Source: GCA-002708315 sp963676635 (GTDB lineage Bacteria; Bacteroidota; Bacteroidia; Bacteroidales; F082). From it: DNA of 64,000 nt. The first letter of the stretch is position 1; the number at the start of each line of letters is the position of its first letter. A program made the position numbers and the translations under genes. The notes under the pieces were generated by a model, which was not told the origin of the DNA, made no database searches, and saw nothing but the letters and a program-made list of their open reading frames with translations. Location: assembly GCA_963676635.1 (NCBI GenBank), contig OY781105.1, positions 3,596,001 to 3,660,000 of the forward strand. Direction: 5' to 3'. Shown in pieces: positions 54,101 through 63,324 of this stretch.

Positions 54101-54401
54101 ATCATTTGAGCTGTTCAAAAGAATGATCCAGAAGATTAACAAGGATGTGGGCTCTTATCTTATTAAAGGTGATGTTTATATCCAGAATGAAGCTAATCTT
54201 AAGGAAGCTAAGATACCACGTGGCCTTGACAGATCACAAATGAAAGAAGAACGTGGTGATTTATTGTCACAATCACACAGCGATACACAGGAAAAAAGTA
54301 AACCAGAACCTGTAAGAGTTGAAAAGAAGGTTGGACGTAATGATCCATGTCCTTGTGGTAGTGGAAAAAAATATAAAAACTGTCACGGGAAAAATTCGTA
54401 A
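51108..54401 (+). CDS. secA: preprotein translocase subunit SecA
   Basis: ATPase motor that drives proteins through SecYEG. 1097 residues with the SecA Walker A (TGEGKTLVATLP), DEVDSVLIDDARTPLIISG, the preprotein cross-linking and scaffold domains, TNMAGRGTDIKL and QLRGRAGRQGDPGSSQF helicase motifs, and a C-terminal zinc-binding tail with GRNDPCPCGSGKKYKNCHG. The extra length over E. coli SecA is in insertions usual for Bacteroidota (for example about 310-400). The 233-bp divergent gap to lepA presumably holds its promoter; I saw no clean TAnnTTTG match. Confidence 0.98.
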   Translation: MLGILRKILGDKSTKDLKEINPYVERVKEAYENIKDLTNDELRGKTVEFKQRIKDYIKEQETEIADLKQKVAENPDMDVDEKEAVYEQIDKLETDSYDKTQEVLNEILPEAFAVMKETARRFAENDVVEVTATEFDGTLAAQYDSVNIKNGKAYYNNVWQAGGNAIKWDMVHYDVQLIGGTVLHQGKIAEMATGEGKTLVATLPVYLNALPGKGVHVVTVNDYLAKRDSQWMGMLYEFHGLKVDCIDNHQPNSNDRRQAYLADVTFGTNNEFGFDYLRDNMTGNPDELVQREHNYVIVDEVDSVLIDDARTPLIISGPTPKGDIQEFDDLKGDVQKLYNTQKNLVTKIIAEARALLQDRGNKDKEKQAGDLLFRAYHGLPKNKALIKLLSEEGNKQLMQKTESFYLQEQAKNMHIIDDELYFVNDEKNNSVDLTEKGIDLLTKSYDDSEFFILPDIGARVAELESQNLPEKKLTELKTKMIQDYSVKSERVHTVTQLLKAYTLFEKDIEYVVIDNKIKIVDEQTGRIMEGRRYSDGLHQAIEAKENVKVEAATQTYATITLQNYFRMYKKLAGMTGTAETEAGELWDIYKLDVVVIPTNKPIIRDDREDLVYKTKREKYNAVIDEIEKIVNNKRPVLVGTTSVETSELLSRMLNRKHISHNVLNAKLHQREAQVVKEAGQPGMVTIATNMAGRGTDIKLAPEVKDAGGLAIIGTERHDSRRVDRQLRGRAGRQGDPGSSQFFVSLEDDLMRMFGSGRIAGIMDRLGLEEGEVIQHSMITKSIERAQKKVEENNFGIRKRLLEYDDVMSSQREVIYKRRRHALFGERLSVDINNMIYDLCELIVQDYQSVNDYEGFNMELLRTLAIESPVDEKDFMAISEPDLTQKLMDAVYSNYLSKRTRLAETTLPVIKNVYENQSQYENIAIPFSDGKRQTQIIANLKKSVESEGAEVPVAFEKGITLGTIDELWKEQLREMDELKQSVQNASYEQKDPLLIYKFESFELFKRMIQKINKDVGSYLIKGDVYIQNEANLKEAKIPRGLDRSQMKEERGDLLSQSHSDTQEKSKPEPVRVEKKVGRNDPCPCGSGKKYKNCHGKNS

Positions 54402-54427
54402 CTTAGCATCTGTAAAAAATATGAATT

Positions 54428-54856
54428 ATGAAAAGCTATTTGTATCAAATATCTGTATTGTTCATGGTTCTTGTATTAAGCTTTTCAACAGGCTGCTATG
54501 ATGGTGGTGAAGATCCTGATTTTCCTGTCTATAGTTATCTGACACCTGTTGAGAATCCACCGGATGTATTTCAGGTTGTTTATAATATCAGCTACGTTGG
54601 TGACAAACCGGCATATGTTACATTTGAAGATGATGCCGTATGGCTTATAGAGAAACTAGGCGATGCAAGAATTAATTACTGGGTTATGAATGATTCCACA
54701 ACTCATGATATCTATTCTGCAGACACCTTAGGGCTTAAAGCAGGCTTTACTTATATTTTTATTGCCAATAACAACAACTACAGCGACTTCACCAATTTAT
54801 TTACGATGTTTACTAAGCTGGACTATGACTATGATACTTTCGAACCAAAGTTTTAA
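54428..54856 (+). CDS. putative lipoprotein, unknown function
   Basis: 142 residues, 26 bp after secA. The signal MKSYLYQISVLFMVLVLSFS ends at a lipobox (STGC; Cys about 23). The mature part (PVENPPDVFQVVYNISY; YVTFEDDAVWLIEKLGDARI) has beta-rich character with no recognised domain. A longer alternative frame overlaps the secA end and is a shadow. Confidence 0.65.
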   Translation: MKSYLYQISVLFMVLVLSFSTGCYDGGEDPDFPVYSYLTPVENPPDVFQVVYNISYVGDKPAYVTFEDDAVWLIEKLGDARINYWVMNDSTTHDIYSADTLGLKAGFTYIFIANNNNYSDFTNLFTMFTKLDYDYDTFEPKF

Positions 54857-54865
54857 TCATAGTTT

Positions 54866-54897
54866 TTTGTAACTAATGAGCATTAGAGTTATATTTG
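54866..54897 (+). promoter_or_regulatory. Bacteroidota-type promoter of the patatin-pyrH genes
   Basis: TTTG (54866-54869), a 20-bp spacer and TATATTTG (54890-54897), 25 bp before the start codon. Both elements and the spacing match the TTTG/TAnnTTTG pattern. Confidence 0.65.
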
Positions 54898-54922
54898 TGT
54901 GTTCTAACCAAATATTTATTTT

Positions 54923-57160
54923 ATGCAGATTAGGTTGAAGTTTATCTTTTTGACTCTGAGTCTGGTTTTACTGGTTCCCAATATTTATGCTTTAGAACCT
55001 GCTAATGAAACTCCATCAAAAAAGCGGCCAACAGTAGGTTTGGTCTTTAGTGGTGGTGGTGCAAAAGGCTTTGCTTATCTGGGCTTACTAAAGGTTTTTC
55101 AGGAGGTGGGAATGCCCGTTGACTACGTTGGAGGCACAAGTATTGGAAGTATAATGGGAGGATTGTATGCCTTAGGATATAGTCCGGAAGCAATTAAGGA
55201 AATAATTATTTCGCAAAACTGGGAAGATCTGCTTGTAGATAAAATACCCAGAAAGTATATTGCCTATGAAGAGAAAGTCTTTATGGAGAATTATGTTGTT
55301 TCACTGCCCATTAAGAAAAAGAAAATCGGAATGGGGCAGGCAATGTACGAGGGGCAGCAGATTAATCTGTTAATGAATAAATATTTCTCACCAGCATGGA
55401 AAGTGAAAGACTTTAGTAAGCTTCATACACCTTTTTTATGCGTGGCTGCCAATCTTATTAATGGTGATGCCGAAGTTCTTACAAACGGATATCTGCCTAT
55501 GGCAATAAGAAGTAGTATGTCAATTCCGGGATATTTTACTCCAACACATTATCAGGGTAAGTATCTTGTGGATGGTGGAATAGTGGATAATTATCCTGCA
55601 AAGCCATTAAAAGATGTGTACGGTGCTCAGTTAATTATTGGCGGAGACGTGCAAACTGGTCTTAAAGACAGTATTCAAAAGCTGAATACAATTGCGTCTG
55701 TAATAAATCAGATAATCTTCTTCAGAGGGGATGAGGCTAATAAAACGGCTGATAGTCTTATTAATATCAATATTAAATATAATGTGCCTGCCGGTATGAT
55801 GGATTTCACAAAATTTGATTCCATCATTGCCTTTGGTGAAAGAGTTGCGCGTGAACACTATGACGAGATTAAAGCTCTGGCGGATTCGCTGAATGCTCTT
55901 GAGCCAAAAAAGATGAAGAAGTACGATACAAAACCAGTGAATGAGATATTTATTGCAGATATTAAGTATGTTGGTAATAAAGATATGTCAACAATTTATC
56001 TGGATAACTACTTCGGTAAGTTTGAGAATAGTATGGTAAAGCTGGAAGATCTGGAGGATGTTATCACAAGCTTATATGGCACCAGATTCTTTAAGCATGT
56101 GTTTTATGAGATAGAACCTATTGGTGATAATAAGGCCAATCTGATTATTAAGCTGGAGGAAGCTTCTCCCGGTTATCTCAGCGCTGCCGTGCACTATGAT
56201 AATGATTATGATGGTAGTGTTAGATTAAACGGAGTTTTTAGGAATGTTCTGGGCGACAGAAGTAAACTGTTTACGGAGTTAATACTCGGGCCTAACCCGC
56301 GGATTCATGGCTTGTACCTTATTTCTAACGGCGCTAAGCCTGGATTAGGTGTGGAGTTTGATATGTATGACTTTAAGATAAATGATTATGATAAGGATGT
56401 TAAAACTAATACATTCAAGCTTTCAAATTATCGTTCTTCGGTATTTGTTACTTCTATACTGAGAAATCTTTATAGTTTTCGTGGCGGTGTTGAATATGAA
56501 TACTTCCGTTTCAAACAACAAATAAACATTGATCCTAATCTTGATTCGCTGGGCAACTTTAACAGTTATGGTACTTTCTTTATCAGCTTCAGAGCTGATA
56601 CCAGAGATAAATCGTATTTCGCTACTCATGGCTTTAAGAGCGATATGGAGGTCTCGTATATAATGTTGTTATCGAAAGGATGGGTTAATGAATTTTTTAC
56701 AAACTCATTGATATTCTATTGGAAATATGATCAGAATATACCTCTAGTTGATAAGTCTCTTACATTAAAGCCCGGATTGTTTCTTGGTGGTACTCTGCAG
56801 AGTGATAATCCTCCTGTGAACAGACTGTTTGCTGCCGGTGGTTTGAATGAAAATAACTACATACGAACGCTTGTGCCTTTTACCGGCGTTCATTTTGTGC
56901 AGAAATTTGGTGATTACTCGGCAATAGTCCGTATGAAATTACAATATAATGTGTATGAAAAGCTCTATGTGACAGCAAGGGCTGATATTGGTTCGGTTGT
57001 GGATACCTTTGATGAGGTTTACGAACCTAAGAACCTTATGTGTGGTTACGGGCTAACGTTTTCATATAATAGTATAATAGGACCTATTGAAGTAACAGGA
57101 ATGGGTTCAAATATGAGTCCTGGTATTGGATTTTTTGTTAATCTTGGTTATAGTTTTTAA
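54923..57160 (+). CDS. patatin-like phospholipase fused to an Omp85/BamA-type barrel
   Basis: 745 residues: signal peptide (about 1-24), patatin domain (about 34-300) with oxyanion motif SGGGAKG (about 44-50), the Ser nucleophile motif GTSIGS (about 72-77) and DGG (about 215), then a POTRA-like segment (about 330-410) and a C-terminal 16-strand-type beta-barrel ending in an aromatic residue (VNLGYSF). This PlpD-like fusion delivers a lipolytic domain across the outer membrane or keeps it periplasmic. All catalytic motifs are intact. It is 8 bp upstream of pyrH and probably co-transcribed with it. Confidence 0.88.
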   Translation: MQIRLKFIFLTLSLVLLVPNIYALEPANETPSKKRPTVGLVFSGGGAKGFAYLGLLKVFQEVGMPVDYVGGTSIGSIMGGLYALGYSPEAIKEIIISQNWEDLLVDKIPRKYIAYEEKVFMENYVVSLPIKKKKIGMGQAMYEGQQINLLMNKYFSPAWKVKDFSKLHTPFLCVAANLINGDAEVLTNGYLPMAIRSSMSIPGYFTPTHYQGKYLVDGGIVDNYPAKPLKDVYGAQLIIGGDVQTGLKDSIQKLNTIASVINQIIFFRGDEANKTADSLININIKYNVPAGMMDFTKFDSIIAFGERVAREHYDEIKALADSLNALEPKKMKKYDTKPVNEIFIADIKYVGNKDMSTIYLDNYFGKFENSMVKLEDLEDVITSLYGTRFFKHVFYEIEPIGDNKANLIIKLEEASPGYLSAAVHYDNDYDGSVRLNGVFRNVLGDRSKLFTELILGPNPRIHGLYLISNGAKPGLGVEFDMYDFKINDYDKDVKTNTFKLSNYRSSVFVTSILRNLYSFRGGVEYEYFRFKQQINIDPNLDSLGNFNSYGTFFISFRADTRDKSYFATHGFKSDMEVSYIMLLSKGWVNEFFTNSLIFYWKYDQNIPLVDKSLTLKPGLFLGGTLQSDNPPVNRLFAAGGLNENNYIRTLVPFTGVHFVQKFGDYSAIVRMKLQYNVYEKLYVTARADIGSVVDTFDEVYEPKNLMCGYGLTFSYNSIIGPIEVTGMGSNMSPGIGFFVNLGYSF

Positions 57161-57168
57161 AAAAAGAT

Positions 57169-57873
57169 ATGTATAAAAGAATTTTATTAAAATTAAGTGG
57201 TGAAGCTCTTATGGGAGGCCAAAGCTATGGTATTAATCCTGAAACGCTTGCTGATTATTGCGAGGATATAAAAGAGGTTGTTGAAAAGAATGTGCAGGTA
57301 GCTATTGTGATTGGAGGAGGTAATATCTTCCGTGGACTACAAGGTGCTGCCAAAGGAATGGATAGAGTACAGGGTGATTATATGGGAATGCTTGCCACTG
57401 TTATAAATTCAATGGCTTTGCAGGCCGAACTGGAAAAGCAGGGCGTTAAGGCAAAGCTTTTGTCTGGTTTGTATATTGACCCGATTGCTGAATCTGTTAG
57501 CGGCAGAAAAGCCAAACAGTATCTGGAAGAAGGTTATGTAGTGATAATTTCCGGTGGTACTGGTAATCCTTTCTTTACTACGGATACAGCATCTGCTCTG
57601 CGTAGTGTTGAAATTGGTGCTGAAGTGCTGCTCAAAGGAACTCGTGTTGATGGCGTATACACTGCAGATCCTGAGAAAGACCCCAATGCTGTTAAGTTCG
57701 GGGAAATTACATTTGATGAAGCATATGCAAAGAATCTTAAGGTTATGGATATGACAGCCTTCACTCTTTGTAAAGAGAATGATATGCCTATTCTGGTGTT
57801 TGATATGAATACAAAAGGCAACCTTTCAAAAGTTGTTGAAAAAGAGAATATAGGAACAATTGTCAGTAATTAA
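57169..57873 (+). CDS. pyrH: uridylate kinase
   Basis: Phosphorylates UMP to UDP in pyrimidine metabolism. 234 residues, with KLSGEALMG at the N-terminus, IGGGNIFRG (about 48-56), GTGNPFFTTDTA and the VDGVYTADPEKDPNA motif, all typical of the bacterial amino-acid-kinase-family UMP kinase. Pairing with frr downstream is widely conserved. Confidence 0.97.
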   Translation: MYKRILLKLSGEALMGGQSYGINPETLADYCEDIKEVVEKNVQVAIVIGGGNIFRGLQGAAKGMDRVQGDYMGMLATVINSMALQAELEKQGVKAKLLSGLYIDPIAESVSGRKAKQYLEEGYVVIISGGTGNPFFTTDTASALRSVEIGAEVLLKGTRVDGVYTADPEKDPNAVKFGEITFDEAYAKNLKVMDMTAFTLCKENDMPILVFDMNTKGNLSKVVEKENIGTIVSN

Positions 57874-57894
57874 TTTCTGCGATTAAAAAAATGA

Positions 57895-57925
57895 TTTGCT
57901 TCATTTATGGAAATTATTACATTTG
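57895..57925 (+). promoter_or_regulatory. frr promoter
   Basis: TTTG at 57895-57898, a 19-bp spacer and TACATTTG at 57918-57925; the frr start is 21 bp on. This means frr probably has its own promoter in addition to read-through from pyrH. Confidence 0.65.
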
Positions 57926-57946
57926 TGCAAACAAAAATTAGTAGTT

Positions 57947-58510
57947 ATGTCAGACGAATATGTATTATGCCTGGAAGAGGTTGAGGAAAGCATGCAGCAA
58001 TCGATCAGCCATCTTGATAAGGAATTTTTAAAAGTAAGAGCAGGAAAAGCCAGCCCTTCTATGTTAGCTGGTGTGCGCTTTGAATATTATGGTGTAACAA
58101 CTCCTCTGGAACAGGCTGCAAATATAAATACTCCGGATGCACGACAGATTGTTGTGCAGCCTTTCGACAGAAGTGTTATCAATGATATTGAAAAAGCTAT
58201 CTTTAATGCTAATCTGGGTTTTAATCCTCAAAATGAAGGTGACTTAATCCGAATTAATGTGCCTCCATTGACAGAGGAACGTCGTTTGGATCTTGTTAAG
58301 AAAGCCAAAGGTATTTCAGAAGATACTAAAGTAGGTATCAGGAATGCAAGACGTTACGGAAATGATGAGGCTAAGAAACTGGAGAAAGACGGAATGCCGG
58401 AAGATGAAGCCAAAAAGCTAATGGATGAAATCCAAAAGCTAACCGATAAGTATATTGAAAATATTGATAAGCTTTTTGATCAGAAGGAGAAGGATATTCT
58501 AACTGTTTGA
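57947..58510 (+). CDS. frr: ribosome recycling factor
   Basis: Releases ribosomes from mRNA after termination, together with EF-G. 187 residues from ATG 57947 with KVRAGKASPSMLAGV, IVVQPFDRS, NPQNEGDLIRINVPPLTEERR and the C-terminal helix IDKLFDQKEKDIL, diagnostic for RRF. A longer frame from 57896 would include the promoter region and is rejected. Confidence 0.97.
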   Translation: MSDEYVLCLEEVEESMQQSISHLDKEFLKVRAGKASPSMLAGVRFEYYGVTTPLEQAANINTPDARQIVVQPFDRSVINDIEKAIFNANLGFNPQNEGDLIRINVPPLTEERRLDLVKKAKGISEDTKVGIRNARRYGNDEAKKLEKDGMPEDEAKKLMDEIQKLTDKYIENIDKLFDQKEKDILTV

Positions 58511-58521
58511 GTGATTGTTTT

Positions 58522-58537
58522 TCCCGATGCATCGGGA
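58522..58537. repeat. perfect 16-bp palindrome after frr
   Basis: TCCCGATGCATCGGGA, 12 bp after the frr stop. It could act as a weak terminator stem, but no T run follows; TTTTT precedes it, which suits the other strand. The remaining 128 bp to the next gene (convergent) hold nothing else recognised. Confidence 0.45.
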
Positions 58538-58665
58538 TCGCAAGCCTTGTTAGTAAACATTCTAAATCAAACACTCCATTCTAATAATAGTTGGTTGAAC
58601 TTAATGCGTATACTCTACTTAGTTATTCAGTCCCGAATCACCGGGAAATCAAACACTCCATGTTA

Positions 58666-59331
58666 TTAAGAGTGTTCTTTATTGATCTTTTTGTAATTTT
58701 CCTTGTTTATTCTCTTTTTAATTCTCTTTTTAGCGAATTTTCTGAATGATTTAAACATCTTTAATGCAAGATTAATCATTTTGGATGTGTTGGCGAATTG
58801 ATTGTACGCTGTGCCAACTACCTGATGCGCAATATTGGTAATGCTGTATGCATTCCCCAAATCATTAATCTTTTGTGAAAGACGTTCCCTCTGATCAGAC
58901 AGGTCTTTTTGGGCTTTATGGATATCATGATTAAGATGTTTCATGGATTTGAAAGAATCCGGGTCGTTATCAGGGTTGTTACTGCCAAAGAATATACTAC
59001 CAAAGAATTGTCTGATCGGTTTGAAGATTAAAGTCTCACGGAATATGAAGATAAATAATCCAATGAGCATATATATACCTGCCACCACCAGATAACCTAC
59101 GTCATCACCTAAACCTGTTACATCTCCAAACCAATGGGCAAATGCAATAAGTAGAAAGAACAATACAAATCCACTAATACCTATAATTGTTAACATGAGC
59201 ATGATGTATGAAGTAAACTCACTCATACTTTTTGTTAGCAACAGTTTATTATAAGATACCTGGTTTTCCAGATACGACTTAAACTCCTCTAAAGTGTCCT
59301 TGAGAGGAGTTGTGAACATATTGTCTTCCAT
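58666..59331 (-). CDS. phage-holin-like/membrane-stress protein with two membrane helices
   Basis: 221 residues. Two hydrophobic helices (about 47-67, IMLMLTIIGISGFVLFFLLI, and about 82-100, LVVAGIYMLIGLFIFIF) with short charged ends resemble the holin-like superfamily (Phage_holin_3_6/DUF1469-type) often found beside YtxH proteins in Bacteroidota. The C-terminal 100 residues are a Lys-rich helical tail. 14 bp downstream of the YtxH-like gene; the two are probably co-transcribed. Not a lysis holin judging by its context. Confidence 0.65.
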   Translation of the reverse strand: MEDNMFTTPLKDTLEEFKSYLENQVSYNKLLLTKSMSEFTSYIMLMLTIIGISGFVLFFLLIAFAHWFGDVTGLGDDVGYLVVAGIYMLIGLFIFIFRETLIFKPIRQFFGSIFFGSNNPDNDPDSFKSMKHLNHDIHKAQKDLSDQRERLSQKINDLGNAYSITNIAHQVVGTAYNQFANTSKMINLALKMFKSFRKFAKKRIKKRINKENYKKINKEHS

Positions 59332-59345
59332 ACTAACTTAATCTT

Positions 59346-59642
59346 TTAAGCTTCCTTAGTCTTAGCTTTTACCTCTTTGATGATAGTGTTTGTAGTGTTT
59401 TTCAATGTTTCCATTGTTTCTGCAGTACTATCTTTTACATCTTCAAGTACTTCGGTAACACTTTCTTTAAGCTCATCGAACTTATCATAAAGGTCGTCTG
59501 CAACTTCTTTCGACTTGTCTGAGATCTTTTTTCTTGTCTCTTCTCCTGCTTCAGGAGCGAAAAGTAATCCTGCTAAAGCTCCTACAGCAGCTCCTATTAC
59601 CAAACCGGTAAAAAATTTGAATCCTGAACCGTTATCACTCAT
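59346..59642 (-). CDS. YtxH domain-containing protein
   Basis: 98 residues: an N-terminal Gly/Ala membrane segment (FFTGLVIGAAVGALAGLLFA) followed by PEAGEETRKKI and a long acidic/Lys-rich amphipathic helix, the classic YtxH pattern linked to general stress. It lies between an AI-2E family transporter gene (64 bp upstream on the same strand) and the holin-like gene. Confidence 0.88.
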   Translation of the reverse strand: MSDNGSGFKFFTGLVIGAAVGALAGLLFAPEAGEETRKKISDKSKEVADDLYDKFDELKESVTEVLEDVKDSTAETMETLKNTTNTIIKEVKAKTKEA

Positions 59643-59706
59643 GTCTTTTAATGTTTAATGGTTATTATTGTTTTATATGTTGTTATATCGTTTTTTACTA
59701 AAAAAG

Positions 59707-60801
59707 TTACATTCTGCTGGTTAAATATTTTACCAGCTTCATCTGTTGCATAAACTGCCTTGCGATTACTTTTATGACAGTGTATGTAGGTATTGCCATT
59801 ATCATGCCAATAATGCCTGCCAGTTTGCCGCCAAGTATTATGGCCAGAAATACTTCCACCGGATGTGCCTTTACACTCTTTGAATAAATTAAAGGTTGTA
59901 ACACTATGTTATCAATTATGTTTGATCCTGCAAATACTCCTATTACGCTGAAGAAGGTAAATACAATCAAATGATATTCGCCTGCCCCAACTACTGACAG
60001 TATTGCAAGCACAACCCCAACACTGGCTCCTATTATTGGCCCCAGATACGGGATAACATTCATCAAACCTCCAAAGAATCCTATTAACAAAGCATTTGGA
60101 ACTCCAAGAATAAGTAATCCGATTGTTTCAAGTGTCATCATTATAATTATTTCAAGGAGTATGCCGTGGAAGTATCGTACCAGTAAGAATTTAGAGTCTC
60201 TTAATACCTTGTCAAGGTCTTCTACAAATTTGTCGGGGACTAGTATCAAAAAGCCGTTCCTCACAAGCTTATCATCATATAGGAAATAATATGTAAGAAA
60301 TAGTACTATAAACAATCCCATGAAAATTGAGCTTGTTGTCGACATTACATTGGTTGCAAGATTGGTGAATTTCGCCAGACTTAAAAACTCTAATATCTGG
60401 TTCTGTAAATAAATAGCCAGTGTTTCGCCGCTGTTTATTATATTGTATTGCACAAGAAATGCATCGAGCTTATCCATAGGCTCCTGATAGTGTGCTATTA
60501 GCGCATTAACATCTATTGTTGCTATGATATTTGCCTGACGGATAATGAGTGGTACTATTAACACCATAAACAGACTAACTGTTAACAGCATAATAATCAT
60601 TCCGGCCATTGAGCTAAGCCCGTGGGGTATTTTCTTTCCAAATACTTTTATTTTGTCAATGGACTTAACAAGAGGAGTACCCATCATTGACAGAAATGTA
60701 GCAATAACAATATATGCCACAATGTCTGAAAAGTACCATGCCATAAAAGCGATTACGCTGAAACCTGCAATTGGCCTTATGTATTCACTTATCTTATTCA
60801 T
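59707..60801 (-). CDS. AI-2E family transporter (PerM/YtqA type)
   Basis: 364 residues with about seven to eight membrane segments, a central helical loop (about 100-150) and the family's conserved block LLIGFFGGLMNVIPYLGPIIG (near 240-260) followed by a VFLAIILGGKLAGIIGMIMA-like end. Members export various small molecules; AI-2 transport is not implied by the family name. Confidence 0.88.
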   Translation of the reverse strand: MNKISEYIRPIAGFSVIAFMAWYFSDIVAYIVIATFLSMMGTPLVKSIDKIKVFGKKIPHGLSSMAGMIIMLLTVSLFMVLIVPLIIRQANIIATIDVNALIAHYQEPMDKLDAFLVQYNIINSGETLAIYLQNQILEFLSLAKFTNLATNVMSTTSSIFMGLFIVLFLTYYFLYDDKLVRNGFLILVPDKFVEDLDKVLRDSKFLLVRYFHGILLEIIIMMTLETIGLLILGVPNALLIGFFGGLMNVIPYLGPIIGASVGVVLAILSVVGAGEYHLIVFTFFSVIGVFAGSNIIDNIVLQPLIYSKSVKAHPVEVFLAIILGGKLAGIIGMIMAIPTYTVIKVIARQFMQQMKLVKYLTSRM

Positions 60802-60888
60802 ACTTTTATTTGATGATAGTTGTACTCAATTTATTGTAAAGTTAATAAAAAGGATTTAGTTATAAACGTTAAATTTATAAAAACATTA

Positions 60889-63321
60889 TTAAAAAGTGAA
60901 AAACAGGCTTAATTTGTAAGCAAAATTTAATGATACTGTGTCAAAACCGTAAGGACCATAGCGATACAATACGCCGGCTCCTATATCATATATCTGTAGG
61001 CTTATTATCTTTCGTAACATAATACCTGATTCATAATACCCTTTTTCAAGTGTCTTGAAATCAATATTGTGATGGTATCCTGTGTTTTGCATGCTGCCAA
61101 AGCCAATGTTTGTAAGTAGTATTAATTCAGGACTAAATTTTGCTGTGCCGAAAAGCAGGTTCTTAAAATTATGACTTAAAAACAATGATATGTATTTATC
61201 TGAATAAAATTCATTGGGACGCATTGTGCCAAAGCTTTGTGGGGCAAATACGGTGAACTGAGAGTAACTGGCTCTGTTGCTGAATAATTCCGAAATTGGC
61301 AAATCTTCTGATATCCACCCTCCAAGGAGGTTTATTTGTGTGTTACCTAGGTACTTTGTTTTGTGTGTGTAACTAAAGGAAAGGTCAAAACGGTTGTAAA
61401 TAAGGCTTCCTTCTCCAAACATTTTTGTCCCTCTTGTGTATTTAATCTTTACTACCGGGTAATCTGATCCCATGGAAATACTGTCCCGGGGTGTTTGCAA
61501 TACCCTCTCATGCCAGGCAAATCTTATCCCTGCTATTACTTTTCCTGATTCGAAAGTTGTTATGTCGTTTGCCGGATTGCCTGTACTGTTATAATAATAG
61601 TCTTTATAGGGATATTTCTTGTATGCCTCTATTCCTGCATACCATGTAATATCGCGAAATGCTTTTATTCTGAATGATAAGTCTGCCGAGCCCCCAATAG
61701 TTTTATTCATCTGTGTAAAGAAGAATTCATAGAAATTATCAGTTTGCCATACCTGGTTCCTTTGTGTGAAGAAGTTGCTATACCCACTTGGTGTAACTTT
61801 GTTATAGGCATTAAGTATTATTTTTGAGGCAGAGGGTTTATGGAAAAGCCACTGGATATCTCCTCCGTATTTTGCCGCTTTATCTCTGAAACCATATCCC
61901 CAGTATCCACCAAATGATATTCTTTTTGACAGCTTTTGGTTAGTGTGGGCTCCAACTCCCAGATACAGCCCTTCGTAATTATTGAAATGGATGAATCTGT
62001 CTATGTCAATATTAATGAATCTAACAGGAATCTCTCCTGATATAAGTGTTTGAAAGGTGGAGGCAATCTTGTCAAAGTTTTCTGCTTTGCCTATGGAGTC
62101 TATTACTCTGTATGTTTCTTTGTTTTTTTGTGTCAGACTGTCAACGCGGTATTGCTGCCAGAATTCTCCTTTTTTCCTGCCGGCATCTTCGTTTACTTCG
62201 ATCTCGTTAAAGCTAAAGTCGCTCTTTTTTAAATCAGGATTGAGATCAATGTCTTTGATATAGCTTTTTCCCACAGCCACCAGAGGGAAGGTTGTGTCAT
62301 TAATTACTATTGACGCTGTATTGAAGATAATATCTGTATTCAGCTGGTAAGGAAACCAGTGATTGTCTACCTGCTCATAAGCCTGCTGTATCCTCACACT
62401 AAAATTTACCGAATCATTCTGTGGCTCGGCTTTTACTTTCTCAATGGCCCATTTGTTGGTGTTGATGTGCAGGAAACCTTTCATTCCGTTAAATCTGGTG
62501 CCTTTTGCCGGTCTGAAAGAGATAATAAAAACAGTGTCCTGATTATCGCGGTACAGCGTGTCTTCAAGCAGGAAGAAATACTTGTTTGTGCTGCCTTTGC
62601 TAATTGGATTTATATATTCTTTGGCAAGGATATTTATTTGCTCGTTATAGAATGAGGTAGACTGAAGCTGTGAGAGCATAAAGGTTACCAGAGGGTCTTT
62701 AAAACCGGAAACACGCGAAGCAATAACATTTTCCTGATTAAGCCCCGGATATTTATACATCCGCTCTGTTACGGTCTCCATTAAAAAGAGGTCCTGCTTG
62801 TCTAAAAAGTTCCTGATCTTCTTCTGGGTTGTGTCCAGTACAGCAGTGTCTGCCGACATTAAAGTATCTGCCTTTATGGCGATAGTCATTTTGTCGTATG
62901 AGGTATATGTAAAGGCATTTAACTTTGCCGGGTCATTCAGGTTTCTGTTTTTAATAACATTGTTGATAATACGGTGTGCCGGATTCTCTCCCGGGAAAAT
63001 ATTTACTTGTTCCAGATTATAGCTTTTTCGGCTTAGCCCTATTAACAGGTTGTTTTCGCCAGACTTGATTTTGTACTCCAGCGTATTATAACCTATATAT
63101 GTGAACCTGATGATAGAATCATGATTTTGTAAGGGGATACTGAATTTGCCATCAATATCTGATGTTATTCCTGTTCCGCTATCGGTGATGATATTAACAA
63201 AAGCAAGAGGCCTGCTGTCTGAATTGTCAGTAACTACTCCTTTTATATATATATCCTGCGCGAGGACGATATTACCAAGGAGTAGCAGAAACGAAAGAGA
63301 AAACTTTATCTTTCCTGACAT
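60889..63321 (-). CDS. DUF5686/carboxypeptidase-regulatory-like outer-membrane protein
   Basis: 810 residues: signal peptide (about 1-21), a carboxypeptidase-regulatory-like (CarboxypepD_reg) domain (IKGVVTDNSDSRPLAFVNI; DGKFSIP; FTYIGYNTLEY), a middle DUF5686-type region (about 100-420) and a C-terminal stretch of amphipathic strands ending in Phe (LSLFFTF), consistent with an outer-membrane beta-barrel. Family function is unknown. Starts 3 bp after the MazG-like gene, so the two may be co-transcribed. Confidence 0.8.
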   Translation of the reverse strand: MSGKIKFSLSFLLLLGNIVLAQDIYIKGVVTDNSDSRPLAFVNIITDSGTGITSDIDGKFSIPLQNHDSIIRFTYIGYNTLEYKIKSGENNLLIGLSRKSYNLEQVNIFPGENPAHRIINNVIKNRNLNDPAKLNAFTYTSYDKMTIAIKADTLMSADTAVLDTTQKKIRNFLDKQDLFLMETVTERMYKYPGLNQENVIASRVSGFKDPLVTFMLSQLQSTSFYNEQINILAKEYINPISKGSTNKYFFLLEDTLYRDNQDTVFIISFRPAKGTRFNGMKGFLHINTNKWAIEKVKAEPQNDSVNFSVRIQQAYEQVDNHWFPYQLNTDIIFNTASIVINDTTFPLVAVGKSYIKDIDLNPDLKKSDFSFNEIEVNEDAGRKKGEFWQQYRVDSLTQKNKETYRVIDSIGKAENFDKIASTFQTLISGEIPVRFINIDIDRFIHFNNYEGLYLGVGAHTNQKLSKRISFGGYWGYGFRDKAAKYGGDIQWLFHKPSASKIILNAYNKVTPSGYSNFFTQRNQVWQTDNFYEFFFTQMNKTIGGSADLSFRIKAFRDITWYAGIEAYKKYPYKDYYYNSTGNPANDITTFESGKVIAGIRFAWHERVLQTPRDSISMGSDYPVVKIKYTRGTKMFGEGSLIYNRFDLSFSYTHKTKYLGNTQINLLGGWISEDLPISELFSNRASYSQFTVFAPQSFGTMRPNEFYSDKYISLFLSHNFKNLLFGTAKFSPELILLTNIGFGSMQNTGYHHNIDFKTLEKGYYESGIMLRKIISLQIYDIGAGVLYRYGPYGFDTVSLNFAYKLSLFFTF

Positions 63322-63324
63322 GGT

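Noticed and set aside
58371..58574. Minus-strand frame overlapping the frr 3' end
   Set aside because: Lies mostly antisense to frr and contains the palindrome at 58522; no protein features.
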